Below, in pieces: positions 44,966 through 53,710 of a stretch of DNA of 64,000 bases. The notes beneath the pieces were generated by a model that did not search any database, had not been told where the DNA came from, and saw nothing but the letters and a program-made list of their open reading frames with translations. The position numbers and the translations under genes are program-made. The stretch is from Muribaculaceae bacterium Isolate-002 (NCI) (lineage in GTDB: Bacteria > Bacteroidota > Bacteroidia > Bacteroidales > Muribaculaceae), in contig SCEG01000003.1 in the NCBI GenBank assembly GCA_004102805.1, forward strand, positions 62,001 to 126,000. The letters run 5' to 3'. Position 1 is the first letter of the stretch. The number at the start of each line of letters is the position of its first letter.

Positions 44966-46685
44966 TCGCATAGAAGAGTTGTACGATTGGCTGAAGGTCA
45001 ACAAAATCCAGTATTCAGTGGTGGATTCCGATGTGATTGACATACCGGAATTTGGCAAAGCATACTTCCAAGACACCCAACGCTCTTCCTACAATTCAAT
45101 CTTTCGCAAGGATCAAGACGGCAATCTGATTTTCAACAGTCTGGTTCGCCCTGAAGAATTACTGAATGACGGTATTGAATATATCGTGTTCAAGTTTGGT
45201 GACAATTTCTATTATCACAATGTAAAACGAGAGTTCAAACTCAACATACTCAAATATGTAGGTCATAGAGTACCCCTTCAGCATAATACCGAGTTTGTCA
45301 ATTTGGGAGTGCATACACCATTTGAACTTTTGAACGGCAGTTTCATGCCGGATGAATGGGTGCGTAAGGCTAAATATCTTGGACACTCGGCACTTGGGGT
45401 GTGTGATTACAACACTATGGCAGCCTGTTTCAGTTTCCAAAAAGAGTGCGATGCAGCGGGAATTAAACCGATTTTTGGCTATTCTCTTCTTGTAGAAGCT
45501 GAGGACGTGAAGTTTGGGGCCAAGGTATATGTCCAGTCTCAGAAAGGGTTCCGCAATCTTCTTCGCATCCAGAAAGCTATAATGGTAGATAATGTCGAGA
45601 AGAAAACCATCGATATTACTGAACTGCTTCAACGTGCTGAAGGCAATGTTATTGTGCTTGACAAATACACCCCAACTACGCTTGATGGCCATTTTGATAT
45701 TATTGGAGACTTGGGCGATGCCTTTGATGCTATCTACTATCAAGTAGATCTCTCAGAATATAAGGCTGAGCGTATTGACATTCGGGTACTCGAAGCAACC
45801 AAAAAGTACTTCAACGAATGGTACAAGAATGAATACATGCCGCGTCCGGTGCTTCTCAGCGACTGTTACTATCTGGATAAGGATGACGCGAAGAATAAAA
45901 TCATTCTTAACAAGGTGGCAGAAGGTGCAGCCCATGAGCAGAGTGACGACCAGTATTTCAAAGATGCAGACGAACATTATGCGCTCTTTGAATCACTTTT
46001 TGGCGATAACTGGGATGTGGACTATTTGTTCCAAGAATGTGCTGACAATACGTTTCGGATTGCAGAAAATGCAGTTGGACGTATGGACACGACGCAAAAT
46101 TACATGCCTAAATATGACCTCACTCCAGAGGAGCTTGAAAAATATGGCACCGCTCATAATATGTTCAATCAGCTTCTGGAAGAAGGACTTCAGCGACTGG
46201 CTCCTAAAAACAGAATCGACGAGTATCGTGAGCAGATGGAGTATGAAAAATACATCATCGAATCTACAGACAATGTAGATTATTTGCTCGTACAATATGA
46301 CACATGCAACTGGGCCCGACGCAACAATATATTTGTTGGATGTGGACGTGGCTCAGCAGCCGGTTCCCTTCTTCTGTATCTCTTAGGCATTACGCTTATA
46401 GATCCAATCAAATATGACCTCATTTTCGAGCGTTTCCTCCTCCCAGAGCGAGCTGGGCTTGCTCCAGCAGACACCACTATCATTGGAGAAGACATAGAGT
46501 CAACTTCGTATATCCAAATCACGCTTGATGACAATCGGGTGATCAATTTGGATAAAGATGCTGAATTGCTTGTCAAACGAGCCTGTGAAGATGAACCCAT
46601 TCGCGTCTATGCTGATGAACTTGAAGTTGACGATGACATCATCTTCGATAATAAAGATTTGCTTTTTACAATCAACGAGTTATAA
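44952..46685 (+). CDS. dnaE: DNA polymerase III alpha (DnaE), N-terminal half, ending in Hint-like sequence
   Basis: A 577-residue protein. After ~110 residues of unclear origin it has a PHP-type domain (NLGVHTPFELLNG near residue 115, LGVCDYNTMAACFSF near 145, with His changed to Tyr in the DH motif). The start of the polymerase palm follows (VGCGRGSAAGSLLLYLLG near 465, FERFLLPER at 492-500). Here a normal DnaE would go on to the catalytic PDxDxD. Instead the last 77 residues (501-577, bases 46452-46682) have an intein/Hint-like pattern: a DTTII segment, ITLDDNRVINLDKDAELL, and YADELEVDDDIIF. The remaining half is at 48001-50178, beyond a helicase gene. Confidence 0.85.
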   Translation: MAKSNRIEELYDWLKVNKIQYSVVDSDVIDIPEFGKAYFQDTQRSSYNSIFRKDQDGNLIFNSLVRPEELLNDGIEYIVFKFGDNFYYHNVKREFKLNILKYVGHRVPLQHNTEFVNLGVHTPFELLNGSFMPDEWVRKAKYLGHSALGVCDYNTMAACFSFQKECDAAGIKPIFGYSLLVEAEDVKFGAKVYVQSQKGFRNLLRIQKAIMVDNVEKKTIDITELLQRAEGNVIVLDKYTPTTLDGHFDIIGDLGDAFDAIYYQVDLSEYKAERIDIRVLEATKKYFNEWYKNEYMPRPVLLSDCYYLDKDDAKNKIILNKVAEGAAHEQSDDQYFKDADEHYALFESLFGDNWDVDYLFQECADNTFRIAENAVGRMDTTQNYMPKYDLTPEELEKYGTAHNMFNQLLEEGLQRLAPKNRIDEYREQMEYEKYIIESTDNVDYLLVQYDTCNWARRNNIFVGCGRGSAAGSLLLYLLGITLIDPIKYDLIFERFLLPERAGLAPADTTIIGEDIESTSYIQITLDDNRVINLDKDAELLVKRACEDEPIRVYADELEVDDDIIFDNKDLLFTINEL

Positions 46686-46688
46686 ATT

Positions 46689-48014
46689 ATGGTACTTACA
46701 GAAGAAATGAACCAAGCCTTCCAGACCATTGAAGAGACGACTGACAATCTCTTCATTACTGGAAAAGCAGGCACCGGGAAGACAACATTCCTGAAGTACA
46801 TAGTTGAACACACCCATAAAAACTTGATAGTCGCTGCTTCAACGGGGATAGCAGCCATCAATGCCGGAGGTGTGACGTTACATAGACTGTTCGGAATCCC
46901 CTTTGACCTTCAGGGTCCCAATACGCCAATCAAAGGCCGCTTCTTTGCAGACAAGGCTGATCTGTTTCAAAGACTTGATACTCTCATCATCGATGAGATA
47001 AGCATGGTGCGTCCGGACGTCCTGGATTATGTAGATAGAAAACTCCGTTTCTATCGGTTCAACAATCTACCGTTTGGTGGTGTGCAGGTTGTGATGTTCG
47101 GAGACCTGTTCCAATTACCGCCGGTCATCAAGAAATCTGAGGAAGAAATTCTCAGACAATGGTACCGTGGAGGATATTTCTTTCATGCTTGTTGCCTAAG
47201 AGAAGCAGGTTTCAAGATTATTGAACTTTCTCACGTGTTTCGTCAGCATGATGAGCGGTTTGTTAATATCCTTAATCGCATCCGCGAATATGAGCTTTTG
47301 CCGATGGATATTGATGATTTGAGTACCCTTAGGGATAACCGCCAGAGCAAGGACTACACAACTCAATCCATCCACATCTGTTCGTTGCGTCGAGATGCCG
47401 ATAAAATCAACGAGCAGATGATTGGAGAAGCCACTCACATGTTTCCGGCAAAATTCAAGGGCGAGTTCAATCCTAAAAACGCCCCCTGTGATGTGAACCT
47501 TAAACTCAGGATAGGGGCTCGCGTAATGACATTGGTCAACGATTCCGCTCAAGGTTTCTATAATGGCTCAATGGGTACAGTGTCAGAAATTACTCAGGAC
47601 AAAATCAAGGTTTTGCTGGATGCCGGACACGAAGTAATAATTGACCCTTATACTTGGATTGACCGTGAATATCAAATCAATGGATCAGAAATTCAAACTA
47701 TTGAGAAAGGCAGTTGCACTCAGTTTCCGCTTTCGCTGGGTTGGGCCATCACCATCCATAAAAGCCAGGGATTGACCTTTGATAAGATTGTCGTCCATTG
47801 TCCGTATGCTTTTGCGCCCGGTATGCTGTATGTGGCACTCAGTCGTTGCACTTCAATGGAGGGCATTATCACAGACTTTTTTATCAGCAAGAAAGCAATT
47901 ATCACAGACAATGAGCTGATTGCTTTTAACAAAGCTTGCCGGAACAACGACAATAAGTTTAATCTCGACGTCTATCGCGCCGTTTGCAGATTTATGGGCT
48001 ATGAAAATAACTAA
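46689..48014 (+). CDS. Pif1/RecD-like helicase between the two DnaE halves
   Basis: A 441-residue superfamily 1B helicase: Walker A TGKAGTGKTTFLKY near residue 24, AASTGIAAINAGGVTLH near residue 55, Walker B DTLIIDEISMVRPD near residue 99, VVMFGDLFQLPPV near residue 137 and the C-terminal motif AITIHKSQGLTFDKI near residue 355. Such enzymes (Pif1, Dda) unwind DNA and clear blocked forks. It starts three bases after the N-terminal DnaE half stops, and its last 14 bases overlap the start of the C-terminal half, so it sits in the place where fractured genes usually carry an intruding ORF. Confidence 0.85.
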   Translation: MVLTEEMNQAFQTIEETTDNLFITGKAGTGKTTFLKYIVEHTHKNLIVAASTGIAAINAGGVTLHRLFGIPFDLQGPNTPIKGRFFADKADLFQRLDTLIIDEISMVRPDVLDYVDRKLRFYRFNNLPFGGVQVVMFGDLFQLPPVIKKSEEEILRQWYRGGYFFHACCLREAGFKIIELSHVFRQHDERFVNILNRIREYELLPMDIDDLSTLRDNRQSKDYTTQSIHICSLRRDADKINEQMIGEATHMFPAKFKGEFNPKNAPCDVNLKLRIGARVMTLVNDSAQGFYNGSMGTVSEITQDKIKVLLDAGHEVIIDPYTWIDREYQINGSEIQTIEKGSCTQFPLSLGWAITIHKSQGLTFDKIVVHCPYAFAPGMLYVALSRCTSMEGIITDFFISKKAIITDNELIAFNKACRNNDNKFNLDVYRAVCRFMGYENN

Positions 48015-50178
48015 TGTCAAACAATTCAATACGAAGCAACCAGTCAAAGTACTGGATTGCTTCGTAGATTCGGGCTATGTTAAAGCAGAGCATGGCTCAC
48101 TTCCTGACGTTGACAATGACTTCGAGAGTAGCCGACGCCAGGATGTAAAAGAGTATGTGGAGCGCCGGTACAATCACGACGGTAAGCAACGAGTATTCTC
48201 AGCCGGAACATTTACAACATTGAAAGCTAAAGCTGTAATTAAGGACGTGGCTCGTACAATGCGTATCAGCCCATCCTTGGTAAACTATCTTACAGCGATT
48301 TTTGAAGATGACAAAGCGGATTACACCGACATTTTCAAACTGGCTGCGACCAACCGCAAAGTGGCAAAGTTTGTTCACGATTATCCTCAGCTTTTTGAGA
48401 ATATTCGCACACTGATGTTCCAACCTCGTTCAAGTTCTGTACACGCTTCGGCACTCCTCGTAACACCGGATGAAATGGATGGAGAAGATGTTGAGTGTTT
48501 TGATTTTGTGCCTATCAAGAAGATTGACGATGTGCTGGTGAGTGAAAATAGTGGTTATGACCTCGATGAACTTGGGTTGCTGAAGAATGACTGTTTGGCG
48601 ACCAAAGAGTTGTCAAAGTTACACCAGACATTCGACCTTGTAAACGAACATTACCATGCCAACCTGACAATGGAAGGTGTTGTAGAAAGTGACCTTGCTG
48701 ACGCTCGTTCCTATGAATTGCTCCGTCAAGGGTACACTCAAAACGTGTTTCAGCTTTCATCCAGAGGAATGACCAAATTCCTTGTGGAGATGCAACCATC
48801 TACCATACATGATTTGATTGCGGCCAATGCGTTGTTCCGTCCGGCAACCCTGGAAAACGGCTCAACAGAAGCGTATGTTGACCGTAAGAAGGGTTTGGTG
48901 GCACCAACATACCTTTGGGGTACCTACAACGCTCTCAAGGACACATTCGGACTGATCACATATCAGGAGCAGGTCGCCCAGATTGCCCGTGAGGTTGGAG
49001 GGTTCTCACTCGGAGAAGGTGTGAAATTGGTTAAGTTCATCTCGAAAAAGAAAACTGAGAAAATCCAGGCGATGCGTGACAAATTCCTCAAGGGCGCAAA
49101 ACAGAATGGTTGCCCGATTGAGGATGCGATTGAAATATGGCAACAGATTGAAGCCTGCGGTTCGTACCTGTTCAATAAATCTCACGCTACTGCGTATGCT
49201 GTGACATCATACATAGGAGCTTTCCTAAAAGCACAATATCCGACAGCCTTCTATACAGTGGCTTTGGAATGGGCTGATGACAAGGAATTGATACCAATTA
49301 TGTCTGAAATGGAGGCTTGCAGTGTGGCTAAAGTGGTGGCTCCAGACATTAACAAGAGTGCATTAAACTTCTACACAGACTATGAAACCAATGAGATATT
49401 CTGGTCACTTTCCAGAATAAAAATGATAGGTGCCAAAGCTGTTGATTGGATTATCAATGAGCGCAACAAGAATGGCGAGTTCACCAGCATTGTCAATTTC
49501 ATTGAGCGTGTCTTCAAATATAAGTTGAAGAAATACCAATACTGGGATGATCCGGATAACGAAGATGAGGTACAACGTTGTCCGGTAAATGCCCGACACG
49601 TGTTGAATCTTATCCTCGCTGGTTGCTTTGATAAGATCGAGCACGCTTATTCTGTGGTTGAGCGATATGCAATCGTAGAAAAAGCAGCCGAGTGCTTGGG
49701 TTTTGAAATCAAACAAAAGGACTTTCCTGAAGACCTCCGAGGAAAGCACTATTTCTGGTCCCAGCAACAAATCAAAGTGTCCGGATTAGGGGCCATTGAT
49801 TACAAGCGTATCTATGACAATAGCGCAATCAAGGATCAGATTCGAGGTCGAGCTTCTTACTCAAGTCTCAAAGATACTCTCAGCGATGATAAAGACGGTC
49901 GTAAAGTGGCTGTAGCTGCAACGATTGTGGAAATCGAGGAGAAAAAATTCACCAGCAAGAAAACCGGTGAGCAGGAAACATTCTGCAAACTCACTCTTCA
50001 GCAGAACAATGATATGGGAGAACTGGTGATATGGCCTGAAGAATACCGCAATGCTCGCGGGCTGCTTCAGGGTGCTAAAAACAAATTGATATTATGTATG
50101 GCTCTGTGTCGCTACAGCGAATACATAGGCCACAATAATCTCCAAATGACACGAAACAATCTCATTGAAATAATATGA
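48001..50178 (+). CDS. dnaE: DNA polymerase III alpha (DnaE), C-terminal half, starting with a short Hint-like segment
   Basis: The ATG at 48001 lies inside the end of the helicase gene; 725 residues. The first 32 residues (MKITNVKQFNTKQPVKVLDC, then a YVKAEHG end) resemble in length and strand pattern the C-terminal piece of split DnaE inteins, but end in His-Gly rather than His-Asn, directly before Ser. Then the polymerase palm resumes with SLPDVDNDFESSRR (two catalytic Asp) and TFTTLKAKAVIKDVAR; a third acidic residue is likely in LGLLKNDCLATK. HhH-type and OB-fold (KVAVAATIVEIEEKKFTSKK) regions follow. Together the two halves would make one complete DnaE. Confidence 0.85.
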   Translation: MKITNVKQFNTKQPVKVLDCFVDSGYVKAEHGSLPDVDNDFESSRRQDVKEYVERRYNHDGKQRVFSAGTFTTLKAKAVIKDVARTMRISPSLVNYLTAIFEDDKADYTDIFKLAATNRKVAKFVHDYPQLFENIRTLMFQPRSSSVHASALLVTPDEMDGEDVECFDFVPIKKIDDVLVSENSGYDLDELGLLKNDCLATKELSKLHQTFDLVNEHYHANLTMEGVVESDLADARSYELLRQGYTQNVFQLSSRGMTKFLVEMQPSTIHDLIAANALFRPATLENGSTEAYVDRKKGLVAPTYLWGTYNALKDTFGLITYQEQVAQIAREVGGFSLGEGVKLVKFISKKKTEKIQAMRDKFLKGAKQNGCPIEDAIEIWQQIEACGSYLFNKSHATAYAVTSYIGAFLKAQYPTAFYTVALEWADDKELIPIMSEMEACSVAKVVAPDINKSALNFYTDYETNEIFWSLSRIKMIGAKAVDWIINERNKNGEFTSIVNFIERVFKYKLKKYQYWDDPDNEDEVQRCPVNARHVLNLILAGCFDKIEHAYSVVERYAIVEKAAECLGFEIKQKDFPEDLRGKHYFWSQQQIKVSGLGAIDYKRIYDNSAIKDQIRGRASYSSLKDTLSDDKDGRKVAVAATIVEIEEKKFTSKKTGEQETFCKLTLQQNNDMGELVIWPEEYRNARGLLQGAKNKLILCMALCRYSEYIGHNNLQMTRNNLIEII

Positions 50179-50702
50179 TTATCGAATCAAAACCCATCAT
50201 CATTTGTATTGTCGGCCCTTCTGGATCCGGCAAGACAACTATGGCCCGGTTCTTAGAAAAGGCTTTAGATATTCCGATGCTGGTTTCTTATACCACCAGA
50301 CCAAAACGGCCTAACGAAATCGACGGTGTTGATCACCGTTTCGTGACAGAAGACCAGATGCCATCGCGTGACAAAATGCTGGCATATACTAAATTCGGCA
50401 ACTATCATTACTGGATGCCTCTTGAAGAAGTCGAAGACAAAGGCATTTGCACTTACGTCATCGACGAAAAGGGACTGCTCGAACTTGCCGAGAATTTTAG
50501 TGACGATTACAATCTCTTCAGCATCCTCGTCAAACGAGATACCGATAAATTGATTGCACAAGTTGGTAAGGAGCGTGTTAAGCGAGACCTTGAACGTGTG
50601 TCGATCCCAGAAGCAGAATATTGCACGGTCATTGCTAATAATGACAGAATCGAAGATTTTCTGGCAGATTCATACAAACTAATCAAAAACTTTTTAGAAT
50701 AA
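50175..50702 (+). CDS. Guanylate kinase-like nucleotide kinase
   Basis: A 175-residue protein overlapping the DnaE C-terminal half by four bases. It has the P-loop IVGPSGSGKTTMARFL near residue 12 and the GMP-kinase signature SYTTRPKRPNEIDGVDH near residue 38. It is a little shorter than bacterial Gmk. It would phosphorylate a nucleoside monophosphate, consistent with the phage's other dNTP genes. Substrate specificity (GMP, dGMP or a modified base) cannot be read from the sequence. Confidence 0.8.
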   Translation: MIIESKPIIICIVGPSGSGKTTMARFLEKALDIPMLVSYTTRPKRPNEIDGVDHRFVTEDQMPSRDKMLAYTKFGNYHYWMPLEEVEDKGICTYVIDEKGLLELAENFSDDYNLFSILVKRDTDKLIAQVGKERVKRDLERVSIPEAEYCTVIANNDRIEDFLADSYKLIKNFLE

Positions 50703-51481
50703 TGGCAGCTCCATCACAAGAAGCGCCCGTATTAGTGGCGTTTACACTCGACTTTGAAACAGGTAATCTGAAATGCCAAACCTCAGCCTGTACACAGATT
50801 GCAATTCACGCAACTCGTCTCGATACATTCGAGAAAATAGGCTCATACGTCAGCTACATTGCGCCCTATAACCGTAAAGAAGTAGCCGGAGCCACAAAGA
50901 AGCGCAAAGTTCTCAAATCTAAGTTTGAAACAGAGGACGCTATTCCTATGGACTATGAGCCCAGAGCGTTGGAATATTCGGGAATCACAATGGATATGCT
51001 GGAGCAGTACGGAAAGCCCATTGAAGTGGTCGCAAGAGAGGTCATCGAGTTTATTATTGCCAACACCCCAAAATGTCCGAAGAATATGAAGCCGTTCATT
51101 ATCGGTCAGAACATAGGTTTTGACGAAGGCTTCCTTTGTCAAATGATGGAATACGCCGGTCTGATGCCTGAGCTCAAGAAACTTCTCAGAGGACACGAGG
51201 ACTTCTACGGCAACTGGCACCCTCTCGTGCTTGATACAATCATACTCGGACAGTTAGCACTCTGTCACCAGCCAGAAGTTAATTCATACAAGCTGGAGAT
51301 TATGTGCGAACACCTTGGTGTAGAGTTGGATGACGCACACGATGCCGATGCCGATGTGTCGGCCACAACCAATGTGGCAGCTGTGTTGACTCAGCGTATG
51401 CGTAGCATCGGAGGTGAATACACCGGCGATGACCTTGCTGTTTCAAAAGCGGAAAAATCACGCAAACACTTCAAAATCTAA
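50702..51481 (+). CDS. DnaQ-like 3'-5' exonuclease (proofreading)
   Basis: A 259-residue protein with DEDDh exonuclease motifs: FTLDFETGNLK near residue 15 (Exo I, Asp and Glu), FIIGQNIGFDEGFL near residue 136 (Exo II) and HDADADVSATTNV near residue 214 (Exo III, His and Asp). It starts within the last codons of the kinase gene. DnaE-type polymerases lack their own proofreading domain, so this would serve as epsilon for the split DnaE. An N-terminal basic loop (ATKKRKVLKSK) lies between Exo I and II. Confidence 0.85.
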   Translation: MAAPSQEAPVLVAFTLDFETGNLKCQTSACTQIAIHATRLDTFEKIGSYVSYIAPYNRKEVAGATKKRKVLKSKFETEDAIPMDYEPRALEYSGITMDMLEQYGKPIEVVAREVIEFIIANTPKCPKNMKPFIIGQNIGFDEGFLCQMMEYAGLMPELKKLLRGHEDFYGNWHPLVLDTIILGQLALCHQPEVNSYKLEIMCEHLGVELDDAHDADADVSATTNVAAVLTQRMRSIGGEYTGDDLAVSKAEKSRKHFKI

Positions 51482-51486
51482 ACGAT

Positions 51487-51759
51487 ATGGCACAAGAAGA
51501 ACAGGAAGGAGTTTACTCCAAAGTAAATGAGCCTACAGTTCATTTCAAATTGATAACGGACCGTATCATTAGAGAAATCAATAATCCGGAAATCAATCAA
51601 ACGTTAATACGTATTTCTGGATATGACCTTCAGATTGACTACAATCTACAATATCTAAAATCTGTAGAAGATATTGAAGCCGCCTGTAACGGCATAGCTC
51701 AACTCTTCAGGGAAGATATAATGAGAGTATTGTTGGAGCGCAATAAACAATCTGAATGA
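51487..51759 (+). CDS. Small acidic protein at the end of the replication block
   Basis: A 90-residue acidic, helical protein five bases after the exonuclease gene. Its body (LKLITDRIIREINNPEINQTL-like, read as FKLITDRIIREINN) and the C-terminal helix (NGIAQLFREDIMRVLLERN) suggest a small coiled or helical accessory factor. It ends just before the long hairpin at 51761. No function was recognised. Confidence 0.5.
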   Translation: MAQEEQEGVYSKVNEPTVHFKLITDRIIREINNPEINQTLIRISGYDLQIDYNLQYLKSVEDIEAACNGIAQLFREDIMRVLLERNKQSE

Positions 51760-51760
51760 A

Positions 51761-51830
51761 AAAGCACTATTCGTTAATGAGCGAAGGGCGTATCTCAATC
51801 AGCGTCCTTGTCATTAACGAATAGTGCTTT
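51761..51830 (+). other. Very long perfect hairpin immediately before the small terminase gene
   Basis: AAAGCACTATTCGTTAATGA (51761-51780) pairs with 51811-51830 as a perfect 20-bp stem; the 30-base loop can itself form a short imperfect stem (GGGCG with CGTCC). The ATG of the terminase gene follows three bases later. No T-run follows on the + strand; on the - strand five T residues follow, but no - strand gene ends here. A packaging (pac/cos-type) or translational-control site is possible. Confidence 0.8.
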
Positions 51831-51833
51831 ATA

Positions 51834-52310
51834 ATGGAAACAAGCAACACCAATCTTACAGACCAAGAAATACTTTTCTGTGACCTCTTTGCTCATGGTG
51901 AAGCTCCTTTTGGGGGCAATGCAGCAAGATGTTATCAGGAGGTATTCAACGATACATCCAAGCGTACCAAAAGTCGCGCTGCCCGTTTGCTGGCTCGTCC
52001 TGAGATTCAAGAATATCTGAAGTCTTTGGACGAGCTAACCTATGAGGAAGCTAAATACATGAAGACATTTCTCAGGGAAAATCTAATCAGTATTATTGAA
52101 GAGTGCTCTACTGCCGAACTTCGGGATCGAAAGGGCGTGATTCAGTCCCCAGCTGCAATGCGCAGTATTGCGGTTAACGCAGTAAAGGCTCTGATGGAAC
52201 TCTATCCAGTAAAGGCCGCTCAAGAAAACAAGTTGAAAATTGAAGGCTCCGGAGAAGGAGGCATCACATTCAATGTAATCATGCCCGAACAACCTAAACA
52301 AGAATCATAA
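51834..52310 (+). CDS. Terminase small subunit
   Basis: A 158-residue protein. Its N-terminal ~70 residues (LTDQEILFCDLFAHGEAPFGG, then a helix with AARCYQEVFN and RAARLLARPEIQEYL) match the DNA-binding part of Terminase_2-type small subunits. These recognise the packaging site and recruit the large subunit. The C-terminal ~45 residues would contact the large subunit, which is encoded about 3.1 kb downstream, with lysis genes in between. A 20-bp hairpin ends three bases before the ATG. Confidence 0.75.
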   Translation: METSNTNLTDQEILFCDLFAHGEAPFGGNAARCYQEVFNDTSKRTKSRAARLLARPEIQEYLKSLDELTYEEAKYMKTFLRENLISIIEECSTAELRDRKGVIQSPAAMRSIAVNAVKALMELYPVKAAQENKLKIEGSGEGGITFNVIMPEQPKQES

Positions 52311-52314
52311 GTTT

Positions 52315-52929
52315 ATGGAATCTATTTTTTCTAACCTACCGGCTATAATCAGTGCTCTTGGCACCATCATAACAGGATTTTTTGCATATAACCAGTACAC
52401 CAAGAATAAGGAGACTGATGTGAAAATTGAGCGTTTCAAACAAGAAGAAGAGGCTAAAAGCAAACGAAGGGCTGATAATTCTTCCATCGTCTTTGGCGAA
52501 CTATGGAACATCCTGCATGAACTCAATGCAGACCGAGTATATATAGTTCAGCCTCACCCGCTTGGTAACGAGAGCTTTGTATCTATTTATTACGAAGTAA
52601 AGCGAAAAGGCGTTGAACCGATGAAGCCCCATGTCAGCAACCTTCATATCTCTGACATTGCCAAATTTGCCAGCGATTTAGTAAAGAACCTGTTTATGTA
52701 CATTACAGACATCGATGGGCAAGTAAGTGACAAGTACGCTAAATCTTTGCTTGCAAGTTATGGTTGCCAATCAGCGATTATCATGCGTATGAACGATAAC
52801 AGACATGATTGGGTGGGCAGCATTTTCTGTGAATTTACTCACCAAATTGACATTACTGAGGAAGATGCACAAAGAATTATGAATCAGGCTGCAAGTGCCA
52901 TTCAATACTTGCTGCCGGAATATAAATAA
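52315..52929 (+). CDS. Membrane-anchored GAF-like protein, possible lysis-cassette component
   Basis: A 204-residue protein. Residues ~7-27 (NLPAIISALGTIITGFFAYNQ) are a single N-terminal membrane helix. A charged coiled segment (KNKETDVKIERFKQEEEAKSK) follows, and then a domain of ~140 residues with GAF-like strands (ADRVYIVQPHPLGNESFVS, IIMRMNDNRHDWVGSIFCEF). Position between small terminase and amidase suggests a role in lysis, for example a holin-type membrane protein, but its size and soluble domain are unlike classic holins. No catalytic residues were recognised. Confidence 0.5.
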   Translation: MESIFSNLPAIISALGTIITGFFAYNQYTKNKETDVKIERFKQEEEAKSKRRADNSSIVFGELWNILHELNADRVYIVQPHPLGNESFVSIYYEVKRKGVEPMKPHVSNLHISDIAKFASDLVKNLFMYITDIDGQVSDKYAKSLLASYGCQSAIIMRMNDNRHDWVGSIFCEFTHQIDITEEDAQRIMNQAASAIQYLLPEYK

Positions 52930-52933
52930 ACAC

Positions 52934-53134
52934 ATGAAACCGGGAGATACCATTATTATTCTACCTTCAATCGCTCTTACTAATCTTAGATTAGATGCGC
53001 TTATAGGTCAGACTGCCACTATTACGGAAGTCAATGTAAATGCCGACACCATAAAAGGCTGTTGGGTACAATTGCCGGGATCCTATCTCGGAGAACGAGA
53101 ATGGTATATCCCGTATAACTCAATTGGAATATGA
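52934..53134 (+). CDS. Small SH3/KOW-like protein
   Basis: The ATG at 52934 lies five bases after the previous stop and gives 66 residues. The start MKPGDTIIILPSIALTNLRLD and the later TATITEVNVNADTIKGCWVQL fit a small SH3-type barrel of the KOW kind. Its end overlaps the next gene by four bases (ATGA). Possible roles include binding of cell wall or nucleic acid; no function can be fixed. Confidence 0.55.
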   Translation: MKPGDTIIILPSIALTNLRLDALIGQTATITEVNVNADTIKGCWVQLPGSYLGEREWYIPYNSIGI

Positions 53135-53652
53135 AATTCAATTCATTTTTAGTTGGAGCCGCTACAACTATGGCTGTTATAGGCTGCTTTGCATTTGCCT
53201 TCAGGAGTTGTCAAAGTGAGCAGCCTACAATCAAGACTGAGGAAGCAACAACAACTGTGGTTGACACAATTCCTAAATTTATAGACCAGCCAATACCGAG
53301 GGACAGTATAGTCCTTCGGTATAAGACTATCAAGGTGCCTGTATATGATACAATCAGTGTATTTCGTTCTGACACGCTGCTGGTAGATAGTGTAAACGTA
53401 GAAATTCCTATCACCCAGAAGATATATTGTGATTCAACATATCAAGCATGGGTCAGCGGATATGAACCGGCACTGGACAGTATTAGGATATTTCAGCCGA
53501 TCACAACAATAACTAATACCATTACCAATACCGAGATACGCTACAAAGCAAAAAGGTGGGGACTCGGTGTACAGGTAGGAATGGGCATCACGCCAACTAA
53601 AGTTGAGCCATACATAGGAATTGGGGTGAGCTACAATCTTTTTTCGTGGTAA
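53131..53652 (+). CDS. DUF6808-like membrane protein, possible spanin
   Basis: A 173-residue protein. Residues ~5-25 (SFLVGAATTMAVIGCFAFAF) are an N-terminal membrane anchor, then a Thr/Glu-rich segment and repeating strands (IVLRYKTIKVPVYDTISVF, DTLLVDSVNVEIPIT) that would lie in the periplasm. The last ~35 residues (WGLGVQVGMGITPTKVEPYI and the end NLFSW) have amphipathic strands ending in an aromatic residue, resembling an outer-membrane beta segment. A spanin linking inner and outer membranes is a reasonable idea for a gene upstream of the amidase, but unproven. Confidence 0.5.
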   Translation: MKFNSFLVGAATTMAVIGCFAFAFRSCQSEQPTIKTEEATTTVVDTIPKFIDQPIPRDSIVLRYKTIKVPVYDTISVFRSDTLLVDSVNVEIPITQKIYCDSTYQAWVSGYEPALDSIRIFQPITTITNTITNTEIRYKAKRWGLGVQVGMGITPTKVEPYIGIGVSYNLFSW

Positions 53653-53657
53653 AACTG

Positions 53658-53686
53658 CCCCAATTTGACATCTTGCAGTCTATTCT
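53658..53686 (+). promoter_or_regulatory. Putative phage late promoter (CC-N20-CTATTCT motif), copy 4
   Basis: CCCCAATT starts at 53658 and CTATTCT lies at 53680-53686, 24 bases before the amidase ATG. The spacing from CC to CTATTCT is 22 bases, one more than in copy 3, with which it shares CCCCAATT. Confidence 0.5.
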
Positions 53687-53710
53687 TTAACGAAATAAAA
53701 CTCCAAACGC

